Shown here: piece by piece, positions 52,704-63,794 of the stretch
How the letters are laid out: the number at the start of each line of letters is the position of its first letter
Position numbering within the stretch: the first letter of the stretch is position 1
From: Nansenia antarctica
Lineage: Eukaryota > Chordata > Actinopteri > Argentiniformes > Microstomatidae
DNA: 64,000 bases
Reading direction: 5' to 3'
NCBI GenBank assembly: GCA_963989245.1
Contig: OZ022340.1
Span: 44,524,025-44,588,024 of the forward strand
The notes under the pieces: model-generated
Databases searched by the model: none
The model's input: only the letters and a program-made list of their open reading frames with translations
What the model was told of the DNA's origin: nothing
Program-made: the position numbers and the translations under genes

Positions 52704-53227
52704 TGTCACGATCCAACTGTTCCTAGTTGTCATGGTAAGCTCAGGGGGGTGTTGATTGGCTACCCAGGATACATGGGGGAGTGGCTTGCCTGTTGGCGGG
52801 ACTCTCGAAAGGTATATGACAGGTGCTCATTAGCTACCTGGGGGGTCGAGAGTCGAGAGTGGAGAGTGGAGAAGAGCTATACTGATTGAGACGCCTTACC
52901 TAGAAGAGAACCCCTTGGACAATTACTATCAAGACTATTACCGTGTGGAATAGTGGATTACCCCCGAGGTCGTGTTGTGTCGTGTCCGGTTTTGTTTGTT
53001 TTGTTATATGTCAATACTGAACGGGAAGGAAGACCCCACTGAACGAACGTGCGGGCTCCGCGGACCACGCCACGATACATCGGAGCCAGGTAAGCCATTT
53101 CCCCTTAACATCTACCTGAGTGCTGTCAGCTAACCCTGAGCTAATCTACCTGTGTCCGGCCCTGGGCCCTGTGTGGGAACAAGCCCATTGACTATCAATG
53201 TACGCACATTGCTGTTGGGTCGTGACA
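52704..53227 (+). repeat. 3' LTR (524 bp)
   Basis: Begins TGTCACGATCC and ends GGTCGTGACA. Matches both parts of the 5' LTR and shows the uninterrupted target of the FEN/CXC element. Followed by the target duplicate ATAC and the remainder of the Tc1 right arm (53232 to about 53265). Confidence 0.95.
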
Positions 53228-53265
53228 ATACCCTTAACCTAAAGCTGAGAATCTGCACTTTAAGC

Positions 53266-54140
53266 CCAGTAAATTATGTTGGAAATCTCATATAAGATAC
53301 GTTAGATCCAAAGTATCAAGGAGTATTGCAGTATTGTGTAGGGCAAAACATATTCTGGAACAGAGGATGTTGTATACTCTATATTGTTGTCTTGTCTTAC
53401 CCTATTTGAGTTACTGTGTGGAGATATGGGGAAATGCATATAAAAGCACTTTAAACCCATTGATTACACTACAGAAAAAAGCTATGAGGATTGTACATAA
53501 GGTCGGATATCGTGATCACACAAATAACTTGTTCCTAATGTCAAATGCCTTAAAGCTCATGGACTTATTCAAATTTAAATTGGCACAGTTAATGTATAAA
53601 GCAAAGACTCAAGAACTCCCAGGTAACATTAACAAATGATTTATAGAGAGGGATAAGGGATATCATTTGAGAGGTAACCACAACTTTAACAAGGGTTATG
53701 CTCGCACCCATCTCAGGAGCAGGTGCATATCATTCTACGGAGTTACCATATGGAATGGGCTAGAGGAAAATATGAAGGAAAGCAGAAATATTGCTCTATT
53801 TAAAAAAAGGTTTAAAGAAATTATTTTTGTTAAATACCAAAATGAGGAAAGGGAAGGTTGTTAATCTTCTGGAAACTAAGGTGTGGTTTTCTGTGTCTTT
53901 TTCTTCTGTATTACATTGTAATTTGTTTGTTATTTATTTATTTTGTGTTGTTTCAGTATTAAGAATGGAAAAATTATGTTTATTTATTTATTTTGTGTCA
54001 ATATTAAGAATGAAAAAGTATTAGAACGGATGATACTGAAATATATGTATTAATTAATGGGATTGCATAATTGTTAAGTATAAACAGGGGTAGGACAGGC
54101 TTCTTCCTACTCCTTTTCGAACAATTGATAGGACTGTACT
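53266..54140 (+). mobile_element. 5'-truncated LINE, 3' end of reverse transcriptase ORF
   Basis: Coding remnants: CRAKHILEQRMLYTLYCCLV, LPYLSYCVEIWGNAYKS, LQKKAMRIVHKVGYRDHTN and MYKAKTQELPGNI end at a stop at 53637-53639. The frame continues with GYHLRGNHNFNKGYARTHL, WNGLEENMKESRNIALFKKR and FKEIIF to 53864. This is the thumb/C-terminal domain of a jockey-superfamily LINE different from the L2 at 46 kb. The tail ends with TTCTTCCTACTCCTTTTCGA. Confidence 0.8.
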
Positions 54141-54144
54141 CCAG

Positions 54145-54379
54145 GGGCGGATTTAGGATTGTAGGAGATCCGGGGCTTAGCCCAGAGGGAGAATATAATG
54201 TGCGCGCATAGCACGCCGGAAAAATTTGCCTTCAACCTTCAACTTACCACCACCTTAAAGCGGACAAAAGGCACTGGAGAACACATATACATTCACACTC
54301 TTTAATGAAGCAAACTAATTGTGGTGGTTCTGGGCACAGAGGGAGGTCAGCACACGTAGCTCCCCCTGCAGGCCAGAAC
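54145..54379. other. Short unassigned segment with a hAT-like end
   Basis: CCAGGGGCGGATTTAGGATT at 54141-54160 resembles a common hAT terminus in fish, but no matching end was found before the next LINE begins. Confidence 0.35.
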
Positions 54380-56035
54380 GCGCCATTGGCCATTGGCGCC
54401 ATTGGCGTCTTGCCGTGCCTGGCCAAGGTCCTGGAGAAGCTGGCTCTCAAACAGCTCAGCCACTTCATGGCCTCAAACAACATCCTGTCCAACATGCAGT
54501 CTGGGTTCCGGCTCACAGGTGCATCACAGCTACCTTGAAAGTTATGGATGACATTCTCACTTCCTTGGACTCCAAGCAGGTCTGCATCGCTGCCTTTATC
54601 GACCTAGCTAAGGCCTTTGATTCTGTCATCCATTCCATCCTTCTACAGAGGCTCTCCAACATTGGTCTCTCGACAAACTCTTGCAACTGGTTTGCCAGCT
54701 ATCTAACTGACCGAGTTCAGCAAGTGAAGACTGAAAATATCTTGTCAGACCATCTCACCATCTCTAAAGGGGTGCCTCAAGGCTCCATCTTGGGACCAAC
54801 ATTGTTCTCAATCTACATCAATGATATAGCAAAAGATGCTGGCAAATCCCAGATCCATCTTTATGCTGACGACACCATCTTGTATTGTGCAGGCCCTTCA
54901 CTCCACTCTGCGGCTTCCACTCTACAACTCAGCCTCACCTCCATTGAGCAGTCTTTTCATCGCCTCCATCTTCTCCTCAACACCAAAAAAACAAAGTGCA
55001 TTCTTTTCGACCGGAGACCTCGTGTCAGCAGCCCCCCTAAGATCTTCTGTGTTGACGGTTCCGAGCTGGAGTTTGTCTCTTGTTACAAATACCTTGGCCT
55101 TTGGCTGGAGTCATCCCTTTCCTTCACCACCCACATAAAGCACCTGCAGACAAAAGTCAAAGCTCGCCTAAGCTTTTTATACCGGAACAAGGCCTCCTTC
55201 ACCCGTGCAGCCAAACATACCCTTGTCAAGATGACCATCCTGCCCATATTTGACTATGGCGATACCATCTATAGGATGGCATCTCAGTCTGCCCTCAGGA
55301 AACTTGACACACTCCATCACTCCGCCATTCGTTTTGCCACTAGTGCGCCTTTCACAACTCACCACTGTGATCTGTACACCCTTGTAGACTGGACATCTCT
55401 TCACAGCAGACGGCTCTGTCACTGGCTTCATCTTATCTACAGAACCATACTTTGCAAAACACCTTTCTACCTCTCATCCCTTCTGCACCTCTCTCACCGC
55501 CCCGTCATCGTTCTAAGATCCAGTGATCTTGTCCGACTCACCATCCCCAAAGCCCGTACCGTTGTCGGTCGCAGCGCTTTCCGGTTCGCTGCAGCACACG
55601 ACTGGAACACTTTACAGAACACCCTCAAACTCACCGCCCTCACCTCACTCACTGCTTTCAAACAAATCCTGCAGCGAACCATAGTCGATCAATGTACCTG
55701 TTGATCACCGTCTCTCACCCATCCCATAACCCATCACTGCCTCATTTTAAATACCCCTGCTCCACTACCCCCGCTATCCCTCACCTCCGCTCTTCCTCAC
55801 CCCTACCTCCTCCGTCTCTCTCCCCTCTCTCTGACTGTTAGTATTTTAATGCATCTGTGTTTGCCAGTGTTTTATTGTTTTATTGTTTTATTGTTGTAAA
55901 TTACTTAACCTTGTTTTATTTCTAGCTTCCCATCCCCCCCCCCCCCCCCCCCCAAAGAGCCATTGCTTTTTGGTTAGGCTGCATTTGCAAATAAGAATTT
56001 GTTCTTACATGTTTGCCTGGTTAAATAAAGGTTCA
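54380..56035 (+). mobile_element. 5'-truncated LINE with long reverse transcriptase ORF
   Basis: The RT frame starts near 54395 (LPCLAKVLEKLALKQLSHFM), shifts once near 54520, and then is open to the stop at 55702-55704. Motifs: AAFIDLAKAFDSV (first catalytic D), KGVPQGSILGPTLFSIY, HLYADDTILY (catalytic YADD), KTKCILFDR, YKYLGLWLESSLSF, LPIFDYGDTIYR and a C-terminal domain ending DWNTLQNTLKL. The 3' UTR ends with GCAAATAAGAATTTGTTCTT and GCCTGGTTAAATAAAGG, a tail common in fish LINEs. Same enzyme class as the fragment at 1-545. Confidence 0.88.
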
Positions 56036-56076
56036 TGTTGGATAGCAGCTGACCTGTATTACAAAATAGACAGTAA

Positions 56077-56108
<32 letters not shown>

Positions 56109-56142
56109 GTCACCATCATTTATATATATATATATATCTTTT

Positions 56143-56226
56143 TTTTTAAAATATTTGTTTATTGATCATTTTCGAAAACATAAAATAGTGGGTCATACAA
56201 ATGCATGAGCAGCCAGAGAGGTAATC
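56143..56226 (-). mobile_element. L1-type LINE, 3' end with poly(A), distal part
   Basis: Read on the minus strand, this ends with AATAAACAAATATTTT followed by an A-run. It is separated from the rest of the LINE (62430-63225) by the inserted transposon at 56227, with GTAATC duplicated at both junctions. The join is inferred from that target duplication. Confidence 0.6.
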
Positions 56227-56244
56227 TACGGTGGCCGACAAGGG

Positions 56245-56460
56245 CAAACGCGCTGCAAATACCGAAACGCGCTGCATATAGAGAAACGTGCTGCATATAG
56301 AGAAACCGACATAGAGAAACGCGCTGCATATAGAGAAACGCGCTGCAAATAGAGAAACGCGCTGCATATAGAGAAACGCGCTGCAAATAGAGAAACGCGC
56401 TGCATATAGAGAAACGCGCTGCATATAGAGAAACGCGCTGCATATAGAGAAACGCTGCAT
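56245..56460. repeat. Subterminal iteron array (left), unit GAAACGCGCTGCATATAGA
   Basis: About ten copies of a 19-20 bp unit, two of which vary (GCTGCAAATA for GCTGCATATA). The inverse array is at 61435-61531 and 62288-62410. Arrays like this inside terminal repeats usually serve as transposase-binding sites. Confidence 0.85.
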
Positions 56461-56951
56461 TTCAGTTCACAACACAACGGAAGTGTTCTCACAACACAAC
56501 GGAACTGTAGAAAATGCTGCAATTCAGTTCACAACACAACGGAAGTGTTCTCACAACGGAAGTGTTCTGGGGGGGAACGATAAGTGGAACGGACCGGAGA
56601 CGTTTTTGAAGAAGTTCCGAAAAGCAGTTCTGAAGAGGTTGTGGAGTGAAGAGGCGACATAAAAGGTACATATTATATTTCTTATTTATGTCTGCAGATA
56701 ACATGTGCTGTATTGCAAACCGAAGGGCTCATTCTATGCCCTACACCCTACGAAGGGTTCGTAGAAGCTTGTGCAGTGGAGGGATTCTTTATTGGGAATT
56801 CACAGCCGACAGAGGCACTCTCCCCTCCCGCGACGGAGGGTTATCAGCCTGGCTGGGGTTCCATACTATAATTGTGTTAGTATTAATGTTAATACTATAA
56901 TTGTGTTAATATTAAATAATAACCATATCAATGCCTGTCTTCCAGGCTGCC

Positions 56952-59251
56952 ATGTTTTGTCCTTTCTGTGGCCAAGATCTGGGGACTGTTCAAGTCTTCT
57001 GTGGCTCATGTGGCAAAAATGTACAGTTTTTGGCAGCACCTGAAGGCAACAGTGAGTAGACATGATGATTGTATTTGAGTTTGTTTGCAGAATATGGGGT
57101 ACAACACACCTTTGGGAATACTAATGCAATCGTTTTCAGTATGGAAGCCTACTTTCCTGAATGTAAGATTGAGGTCATGATTAGATTGTAGACTAATTTA
57201 TTAGAAATGTAAGTTATATAATAATTGTATACAATTTCTCGATGCATATATGATTAAACAGTTGGGTATAGGGAGTGTTTTTGAGTCCCACTGCCATGGG
57301 GTAGAAACAGGTCTTATGGCCTGAACTTTTGGTCTTGATAGACCTCAACCTCTTACTAGCAGGGAAGGGGTTCAAACAAATGGTGTTCAGGGTCAGAGGG
57401 GTCTGCCATAATCTTTCCTGCACTTCACCTGGTACTCAAGGCATATAAGTTAAGTCCTGAAGAGAAGGCAGATCAGATGATGTGCTGCAGCTTGTCCTAG
57501 CAGAAAATGTTGTCTTTATTATATTTTTCTTTCTTTTTGTTTATCAGGCTCAGCATCAGACAGCCCCACAGAAGAGGATCTGATTCGAAAGTACTTCCAT
57601 GATGGCTATAGCTACGATGACATTTTGGATTTCCTGGCAACGACTCACAATGTTAAAATGAGCCTTCGCTCTCTGAAGAGCAAATTGAGAAGTTTCTCTT
57701 TGTGCAGGCAAACAAATTACTCTCCTGTTGCTACTGTATGTTCTGCCATACAAGAAGAGCTGAAGGGACCAGGCCAGCATTATGGTTACCGTTCGATGTG
57801 GCAGACATTGCGTCAGAAGTACTCTCTGACAGTGAGTAGGGATAAAGTCATGGCTTTGATGAGAGAGCTTGATCCGTCAGGAGTTCAACTTCGTGCAAGA
57901 CGAAGATTTGTAAGGAGAGTTTACAGCTCCTATGGACCAAACCATGTCTGGCATGTGGATGGCTATGATAAATTAAAACCATACGGTTTGGCCATTAGTG
58001 GCTGTATAGATGGCTACTCCCGCAAAGTGCTGTGGTTGGTGTGTGGAGCAAGCAACAATGACCCTGGGGTCATTGCTCAATACTACCTGCATTATGTCTC
58101 AGAATGTGGGGTCATACCAATGCGGCTTCGCACGGACTGTGGCACTGAAAACGGCACAATGGCGGCAATCCAGTGTGCCTTAAGATCTTCACACACCGAT
58201 GACTTTGCTGGGGCTGCCAGTCATATGTATGGCTCCTCAACAGCAAACCAACGAATCGAAAGCTGGTGGTCATACTTCCGCAAACAGAGGTGTCCTCAAC
58301 TTTTAAAATATTTCTTACACCCCTAGTAGGGAACACAGTATATCTTAAAATACCCATGGAATTTCATTCGTTCTGATTACTTGGTGGTACATCTAGTTGT
58401 TGGAGCATTGATTTCCATTCCACTGAACTGATCAGAAACACCTTAAAACACAGAGGGACCCCTTCTATTTAGTAAATACCTTTTGTGGCACTGCAGGTTT
58501 TCTGTTGTTTGATGATCATTATGCTAATTCTAAATCCATTACATGGAAATGCATCACCTACAACAAACTACATCTCTAATTTGAGTGTTTTTTCAGATCT
58601 CAATTCTGGATGGACCTCATGAATGACCTGAGGGAGGGAGATTTGTTCAGTGGCAGTCATGAGCACACATGCCTAGTGCGGTTTGTGTTCATGGGTGTGC
58701 TACAGCGGGACCTTGATGAATGCAGGGAAAAGTGGAACACACACACCATCAGACCTGTTCACCAGTCTCGTTGTCCATCTGGGAAACCAGATGTCATGTA
58801 CAACCTGCCTCACAGGTTTGGTTCTATCAATTAAAAATATTTTTTCATTCTTGTACTTCTACATTCACAATTTACATGTACTTCTAATTGTCTAAAATGC
58901 AATCAACTGTAGTTGCCTGTTGAGTAGCTTTCAATTGAAATACTTTTCTCTAAAAAAATATTATTTGATACAATGATACATTTATAACAAAATGTTTTAA
59001 TGAAAACAGTACAGTTAGTGTGCCAGTTAACTGTTACCCACAGGTTTGGCGGAACTGACTGTGGGTTCAAAGTCCCACCACACGAACTGGGCCAGTTTGT
59101 TTCGGAGTCTACCTACAGTCCATGTGGAGATCAGCATCTCCAGGGACACTTTGAGAACCTGCAGAGAAGGCTTGGTCTGATGCAGGCCTTGACCTGGCAG
59201 TCTGGTGTACAGAACTATATCAGACTGAAGAACATGGCTGATATGTCATGA
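56952..59251 (+). CDS. IS3EU-like DDE transposase with zinc ribbon, 4 exons, 422 residues
   Basis: Coding exons 56952-57051, 57548-58289, 58597-58815 and 59044-59251 join in frame with GT-AG introns. The N-terminus is a zinc ribbon (MFCPFCGQDLG, then FCGSCGKN). Next come helix-turn-helix-like segments (EEDLIRKYFHDGYSYDDIL; YGYRSMWQTLRQKYSLTVSR, where GYR...L is typical of IS3-type HTH domains). The catalytic core has VWHVDGYDKLKPYG (first D), RLRTDCGTENG (second D) and NQRIESWWSYFRKQR (E, 40 residues after the second D). The C-terminus has PHELGQFVSEST. All motifs and splice sites are intact, so this copy could still be functional. Known relatives cut and insert DNA; here the nuclear enzyme would bind the iterons. 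Confidence 0.87.
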
Positions 59252-59321
59252 TATGTGAGTACACATTTCAAAGAACAAAGTTAACCCTTTAACTACTGAA
59301 ATCTATTTAAGCCAGTTTAGT

Positions 59322-61043
59322 TTACTGTAGTCCAAACCCTGGGGAATTTTGTATCCCAAAGTCCATGTTGTTCTGAAACTCATTGTAATTCATGGCCATC
59401 GGTATCTCTATTGTGTTGGCGCAGGTTCTGCTCATTGGGAAGCGTGATGTCCGCAGAAAAAGCAGTTTGGGTGGTGGCTGGATCCCAGAGGGAGGCAGTG
59501 CGTCGAGTCCTGTGGCGAACATGAGGATGTCCTGGAGGAAGATTCCTGTTTGTTTCTCTGAAAAAAGTAGATTTAGTTTAGTTGTAAAATATAATATTTC
59601 AATGGAACTGCCAGCAATAGAAGATGATATCAAGATGACATAATTAAAAGATCTGGGGACTGTTCAGGTCTTCTGCAGGGTAGGGAGTGTGTTTATGATG
59701 AGATAATTAAAATAAACCTTCTGTGTCAAGAAGATAGTCTCTCCAGAATCCGAGTACACAGGTTTCTTCCTGTCGCCTTGTGCACCCTGCTTCACTGAGC
59801 TGAAAAATAAAAATACCTACGGCTTAAATTCAGATGTCAATCCTCGTCTGGTTTCTTTGAAAAACATTAGGTTTAAAACATACAATACCAGCACATTTGG
59901 CATATTGGTGCACACTGCCCGTAAACATTTGACAAAGATGCAAGAAATACATTGAAAATCCACACAATTCTGAGTAAACTAGCAAATGTGTAAAGGTTGC
60001 ATCTGTCAACACAGCTTACCTGTAGAGGTTGTTCTGACCCCGAGCACATTTGTCTTGTTCCTGGACTGCGGTTTGTCCTCCATCCTAGTTTTACCCCAAA
60101 AATTAGCAGTTAATTTAATGACAGTGTTATTGGCTTAGTAACTAAAACAGCACACATTACATGTAGTTTGGCTTGGTGAATTAATGAAATTATTTACAGG
60201 CATTTCATAATTTCAGGTTCACACATTCAACACTAGAGGATATGGATTTTCTTACTTGATGAGATGCTGTCTGTAAGCGTCTGGCAGGTCTGGAAAAAAA
60301 CAAAAATTTAAACTGCTGTACTGTATTGTGCTGCTTGTGCAAGAAAAGTTCATGTTGACTGCTGTGTTTTACCCTTGCAAAATGTTCTCCATTCTTGGAG
60401 TGCTCACTTCATTTGGAGTGCTCACTTCATTTGGACCGTCCCACACCTGCATACAACACACAGATGACAGATTAGATCAAATGAAAATATTATCAAAATA
60501 TTGTCAATTCACTTCATTTAAGGAGAAATGCCATGATGCAAACTGACCACGGTGTCTGAAAGTGGACTGTCTCCAGATGCCAAATTAACCATTTGAACCA
60601 CACCGTCATCATCTTCACTTGAAGACTGTCCACTGTAACCTTTGAAAAATAATAATTGGCATAATTGATGTGGGTATAAAGATGAATTTCACTCATTGCC
60701 TCAGTTTTACAGAGTGGAGCTTAAAACAAGGTGGAAACTTGCACTTACAACTGTTTGTGAATTGTTCACCAGGGCAAATGTACAGTGTTATTCTTTGGTA
60801 GGCCTTTCCAATGGCCTCCTTGTATTTCTCCACTGTGAAAGCGGTGTCTGTTCCTGGAATGTTTCGAACTTCCTGACCATCGGGGTACAGCAAGACATAG
60901 GCAACATCTTTCATGTCCTGGTTAAAATCTTTCAGCTTCTTTAAAGCAGCATCCAACAGTTGGTCAGATGACCATTGTGGTTGAACATCAAGGGGAAGTG
61001 ACTTCCCTCTCACAGGTTTAAGGAAGTCACCTGTCCTCCTCAT
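59322..61043 (-). CDS. HECT C-lobe protein carried by the IS3EU-like transposon, 7 exons
   Basis: Predicted minus-strand exons 61043-60749, 60639-60548, 60446-60373, 60289-60256, 60084-60020, 59799-59718 and 59555-59322 join in frame (about 291 residues). The N-terminal exon (MRRTGDFLKPVRGKSLPLD) contains a ubiquitin-like-looking segment DVAYVLLYPDGQEVRNI. Exon 2 is acidic (SSSEDDDG). The last exon matches the end of HECT E3 ligases: LQDILMFATGLDALPPSGI, then FPMSRTCANTIEIP with the catalytic-type cysteine, and NMDFGIQNSPGFG. The HECT N-lobe, which binds the E2 enzyme, is missing, so ligase activity is doubtful. The acceptor of the last exon (CAGAG/AAAC) was chosen to keep frame. Relatives are G2E3-like fish proteins. 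Confidence 0.65.
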
Positions 61044-61104
61044 AATGCCAACAAATATCTTGACAGAACCAGCCTACGTTATGTCTGAATACGATCCAAC
61101 GGCT

Positions 61105-61531
61105 AATTCCCAATAAAGAATCCCTCCACTGCACAAGCTTCTACGAACCCTTCATAGAATGAGCCCTTCGGTTTGCAATACAGCACATGATATCTGCAGA
61201 CATAAATAAGAAATATTATATGTACCTTTTATGTCGCCTCTTCACTCCACAACCTCTTCAGAACTGCTTTTCGGAACTTCTTCAAAAACGTCTCCGGTCC
61301 GTTCCACTTATCGTTCCCCCCCCAGAACACTTCCGTTGTGAGAACACTTCCGTTGTGTTGTGAACTGAATTGCAGCGTTTTCTACAGTTCCGTTGTGTTG
61401 TGAGAACACTTCCGTTGTGTTGTGAACTGAAATGCAGCGTTTCTCTATATGCAGCGCGTTTCTCTATATGCAGCGCGTTTCTCTATATGCAGCGCGTTTC
61501 TCTATTTGCAGCGCGTTTCTCTATATGCAGC
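61105..61531. repeat. Right terminal inverted repeat of the IS3EU-like element, inner part
   Basis: Reverse complement of the left terminal region. It contains CCTTTTATGTCGCCTCTTCA, ACTTCCGTTGTGTTGTGAAC (twice) and iterons. Interrupted at 61531 by a hAT; the outer part is 62288-62429. Confidence 0.88.
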
Positions 61532-62287
61532 TAGGGCTGCAACGATTAGTCGACATAATCGACGATGCCGATTATAAAAACTCGTCGACGTGGAATTTTA
61601 GTGTCGACTAATCGTAAAAAAAAAAAACGTTTTTATTTTATTTTACGGGAGCCATGCAAGAATCAGCTGGGTAAGTTTTAGCTAACGTTGTTAGCCAACT
61701 GGCTAACGTTATATTGTTATGGTCATAATGTTTATGTTAGCTTTACTGTTACATGTTGGAAAACAACGTCTCATGGACAGGGCTGTACATGCTATGAGCG
61801 TTTGTGCTATTAATTTATTTGCCCTGTGGCACGCGTGTGACAGACAGAGGCGCTTGTATGTAACGTTACGTAGCAGGGGTTTTCCATGTTGAAGCCAGGA
61901 GAACGCGAGATGAAATGAAGTGAGGGGTGGTCGCTATTAAAATACCAGGTAGTCATGGTGGATGATCATGAATGATGCTTGATAAGTGAATGCTATTTCA
62001 ATTATGTTGAGTCCACCAGCGAGCTGTCTGTAAGATAAACAGCGCCAAGCGTAGCCTACTAACGTGAGCTGTCTGTAGTCTAGCCAGCAATGCTAGCTAG
62101 CCAATCAACTAGCTCTGTGAGCAGCTGTAGCTTGGCGTAACGTTAGGTTAGATAGCTAGTTAAGCCGGATTTATGCTTCTGCGTCGCCATTTACGCGCAG
62201 CGAAAAGCCACACGACTAATCGCGACTAATCGAAAAAATAATCGACAGATTAGTCGACTACCAAAATAATCGTTAGTTGCAGCCCTA
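61532..62287. mobile_element. Nested hAT MITE, 756 bp, TSD TATGCAGC
   Basis: The termini TAGGGCTGCAACGATTA and the inverted CGTTAGTTGCAGCCCTA are flanked by TATGCAGC (61524-61531; 62288-62295). The end sequence is closely related to the 10517-11790 element, so both belong to one hAT family. The target is an iteron of the host transposon. Non-coding. Confidence 0.93.
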
Positions 62288-62435
62288 TATGCAGCGCGTT
62301 TCTCTATTTGCAGCGCGTTTCTCTATATGCAGCGCGTTTCTCTATGTCGGTTTCTCTATATGCAGCACGTTTCTCTATATGCAGCGCGTTTCGGTATTTG
62401 CAGCGCGTTTGCCCTTGTCGGCCACCGTAGTAATC

Positions 62436-62471
62436 AAATTATACAACATCCATATATACCCACAGACGCAT

Positions 62472-62508
<37 letters not shown>

Positions 62509-63225
62509 AGGACGTGAAAAATAAATGAAGTAAAATAAAGTAAAAAAGAAACCACACCTAACAAACACACATCACATAGCTTGGATGTCCAGATATTCAA
62601 ATAAATTGTCTGTATACCCTAAAACAAATAAGCAGTAGCCTAATGTATAGTGGTCAAGAGTCAGAAATATATGGGGCCCGTATAAATGGTTCCACTAGTT
62701 AATCACACACATTCAACCTAACCCAGCTGTCCCAATTGAGTAATATTGGGTAGGTCTACCAGATGGTCTACTCCTTATGGAGCATCTGGCAGGTGTAGGG
62801 CCCTAATATAATTAAGGAAAGAACCCCATGTTTTATAAAATCTAAGTGTTGATCCCCCCCTGACACATCTTATTTTCTCCATTTTAATAAAGTATAAAAT
62901 GTCCCTAAGCCACACACAGTGAGATGGAGGATTGGTGGATTTCCACTGCAGTAAAATCAAACGTCTGGCCAGGAACGTTGTAAAGGCGACCAGGCCAGCT
63001 TTATATGATGGTAGTGAGAGATTGGCAGGGAGCACACCAAAACAAGCTGTTAGGGCCGTTGGCCAGATCGGAGTTTCAATGCATTTTGAAATGGTTTGGA
63101 AAATGTCAGACCAAAAATTATGTAGGGAGGGGCAAGACCAAAACATGTGACCGTGTGTGGCAGGGGCCTGATGGCATCTGTCACAGGTGGGCTCGACATC
63201 ATCATAAACCATCATTTATATTTCT
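62436..63225 (-). mobile_element. L1-type LINE ORF2 C-terminus and 3' UTR
   Basis: The minus-strand frame 63215-62775 contains the L1 C-terminal cysteine motif CDRCHQAPATHGHMFWSCPS, then LHNFWSDIFQTISK, FTTFLARRLILLQWKS, and ends LHLPDAP. The UTR follows (62774-62436), includes a (CAA)n array, and continues beyond the inserted transposon at 56226-56143. It is 5'-truncated near 63225, as usual for LINEs. Confidence 0.82.
62469..62509. repeat. (CAA)n microsatellite
   Basis: About 13 CAA triplets within the LINE 3' UTR. Confidence 0.95.
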
Positions 63226-63794
63226 ATAGAATTACATAATTGATGGGCTGAGGCTAGTTATGTTACAGTATGTATATCAGGGCAGACTCTGTGCTCACCA
63301 CTTATATTGTATTTAGAGTCTTGTCCTGTGTTATATGACGATATATTACATGTATTGTTGGCCTGTGTATAGTACTGTGAAATCAAATCCCCCCTGGGAC
63401 ATTAAACAAACTTAGTTAGTTAGCGTTACATCTTAGGATAGATTTGAGTCATGTTCTGTATACATACATACTACCATAAGGGCATACTTAATGTGGTTAC
63501 TCCATGTTTACTAGCTGTAACATTAACGTTACATCATTCTTTTTCACTTGTTACTCAGTCAACCAGAGTGCAGATATCAAAGACTATCAGCCTGTTATTC
63601 ACTTTATTTGTATAAGTATTATCCTTTGTTTGATTTCTTACCATGTACCGTAACAGTACCTTGCTATGTTTCATTTTCATTATAACATAACGTTATGTTA
63701 TGATAGCCAGCTAGCATTAGCAAACCGGAAAAGTAGTGTCAGTGAGTCAGTCACCTTTCTAATAAGATTCACAAACCTGAAACATCATCTATGT
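63226..63794. other. Intergenic sequence with a possible LINE tail
   Basis: AAATCCCCCCTGGGACATTA then AACAAACTTAGTTAGTTAG at 63383-63423 resembles a LINE tail with a short terminal repeat. Otherwise AT-rich with no gene recognised. Confidence 0.35.

Larger units (their letters stand above)
34223..53227 (+). mobile_element. Gmr1-type Ty3/gypsy LTR retrotransposon, TSD ATAC, with nested insertions
   Basis: LTRs begin TGTCACGA and end TCGTGACA, and ATAC flanks both sides (34219-34222 and 53228-53231). The 5' LTR is split by a 10.7 kb insertion. Internal order is leader, gag, protease, integrase, then a reverse transcriptase start and an RNase H end. Integrase upstream of reverse transcriptase is the copia-like order known in gypsy elements only for the Gmr1 group of fish and other deuterostomes. 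The element also holds an L2 fragment in the leader and a ~1.3 kb insertion before the RT remnant. LTRs differ by only a few substitutions and a 12-bp indel by eye, suggesting a fairly recent insertion. Not autonomous. Confidence 0.92.
56227..62429. mobile_element. IS3EU-like DNA transposon, 6.2 kb, TSD GTAATC, two convergent genes
   Basis: The termini TACGGTGGCCGACAAGGGCA and its inverse are perfect and flanked by GTAATC at 56221-56226 and 62430-62435. Inverted repeats are about 570 bp (56227-56800; 61105-62429 less a nested hAT of 764 bp). They contain arrays of a ~20 bp iteron and, internally, matching promoter-like segments. The plus-strand gene encodes a DDE integrase-type transposase. 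The minus-strand gene encodes a HECT-related protein. Transcription would start in each inverted repeat and converge near 59.3 kb. The IS3EU name is from resemblance of the catalytic core to bacterial IS3/retroviral integrases and is not certain. Confidence 0.9.

Noticed and set aside
56245..56460. CRISPR-like array of regular short repeats
   Set aside because: Units are contiguous with no unique spacers, lie in the terminal repeat of a eukaryotic transposon, and are mirrored at its other end.
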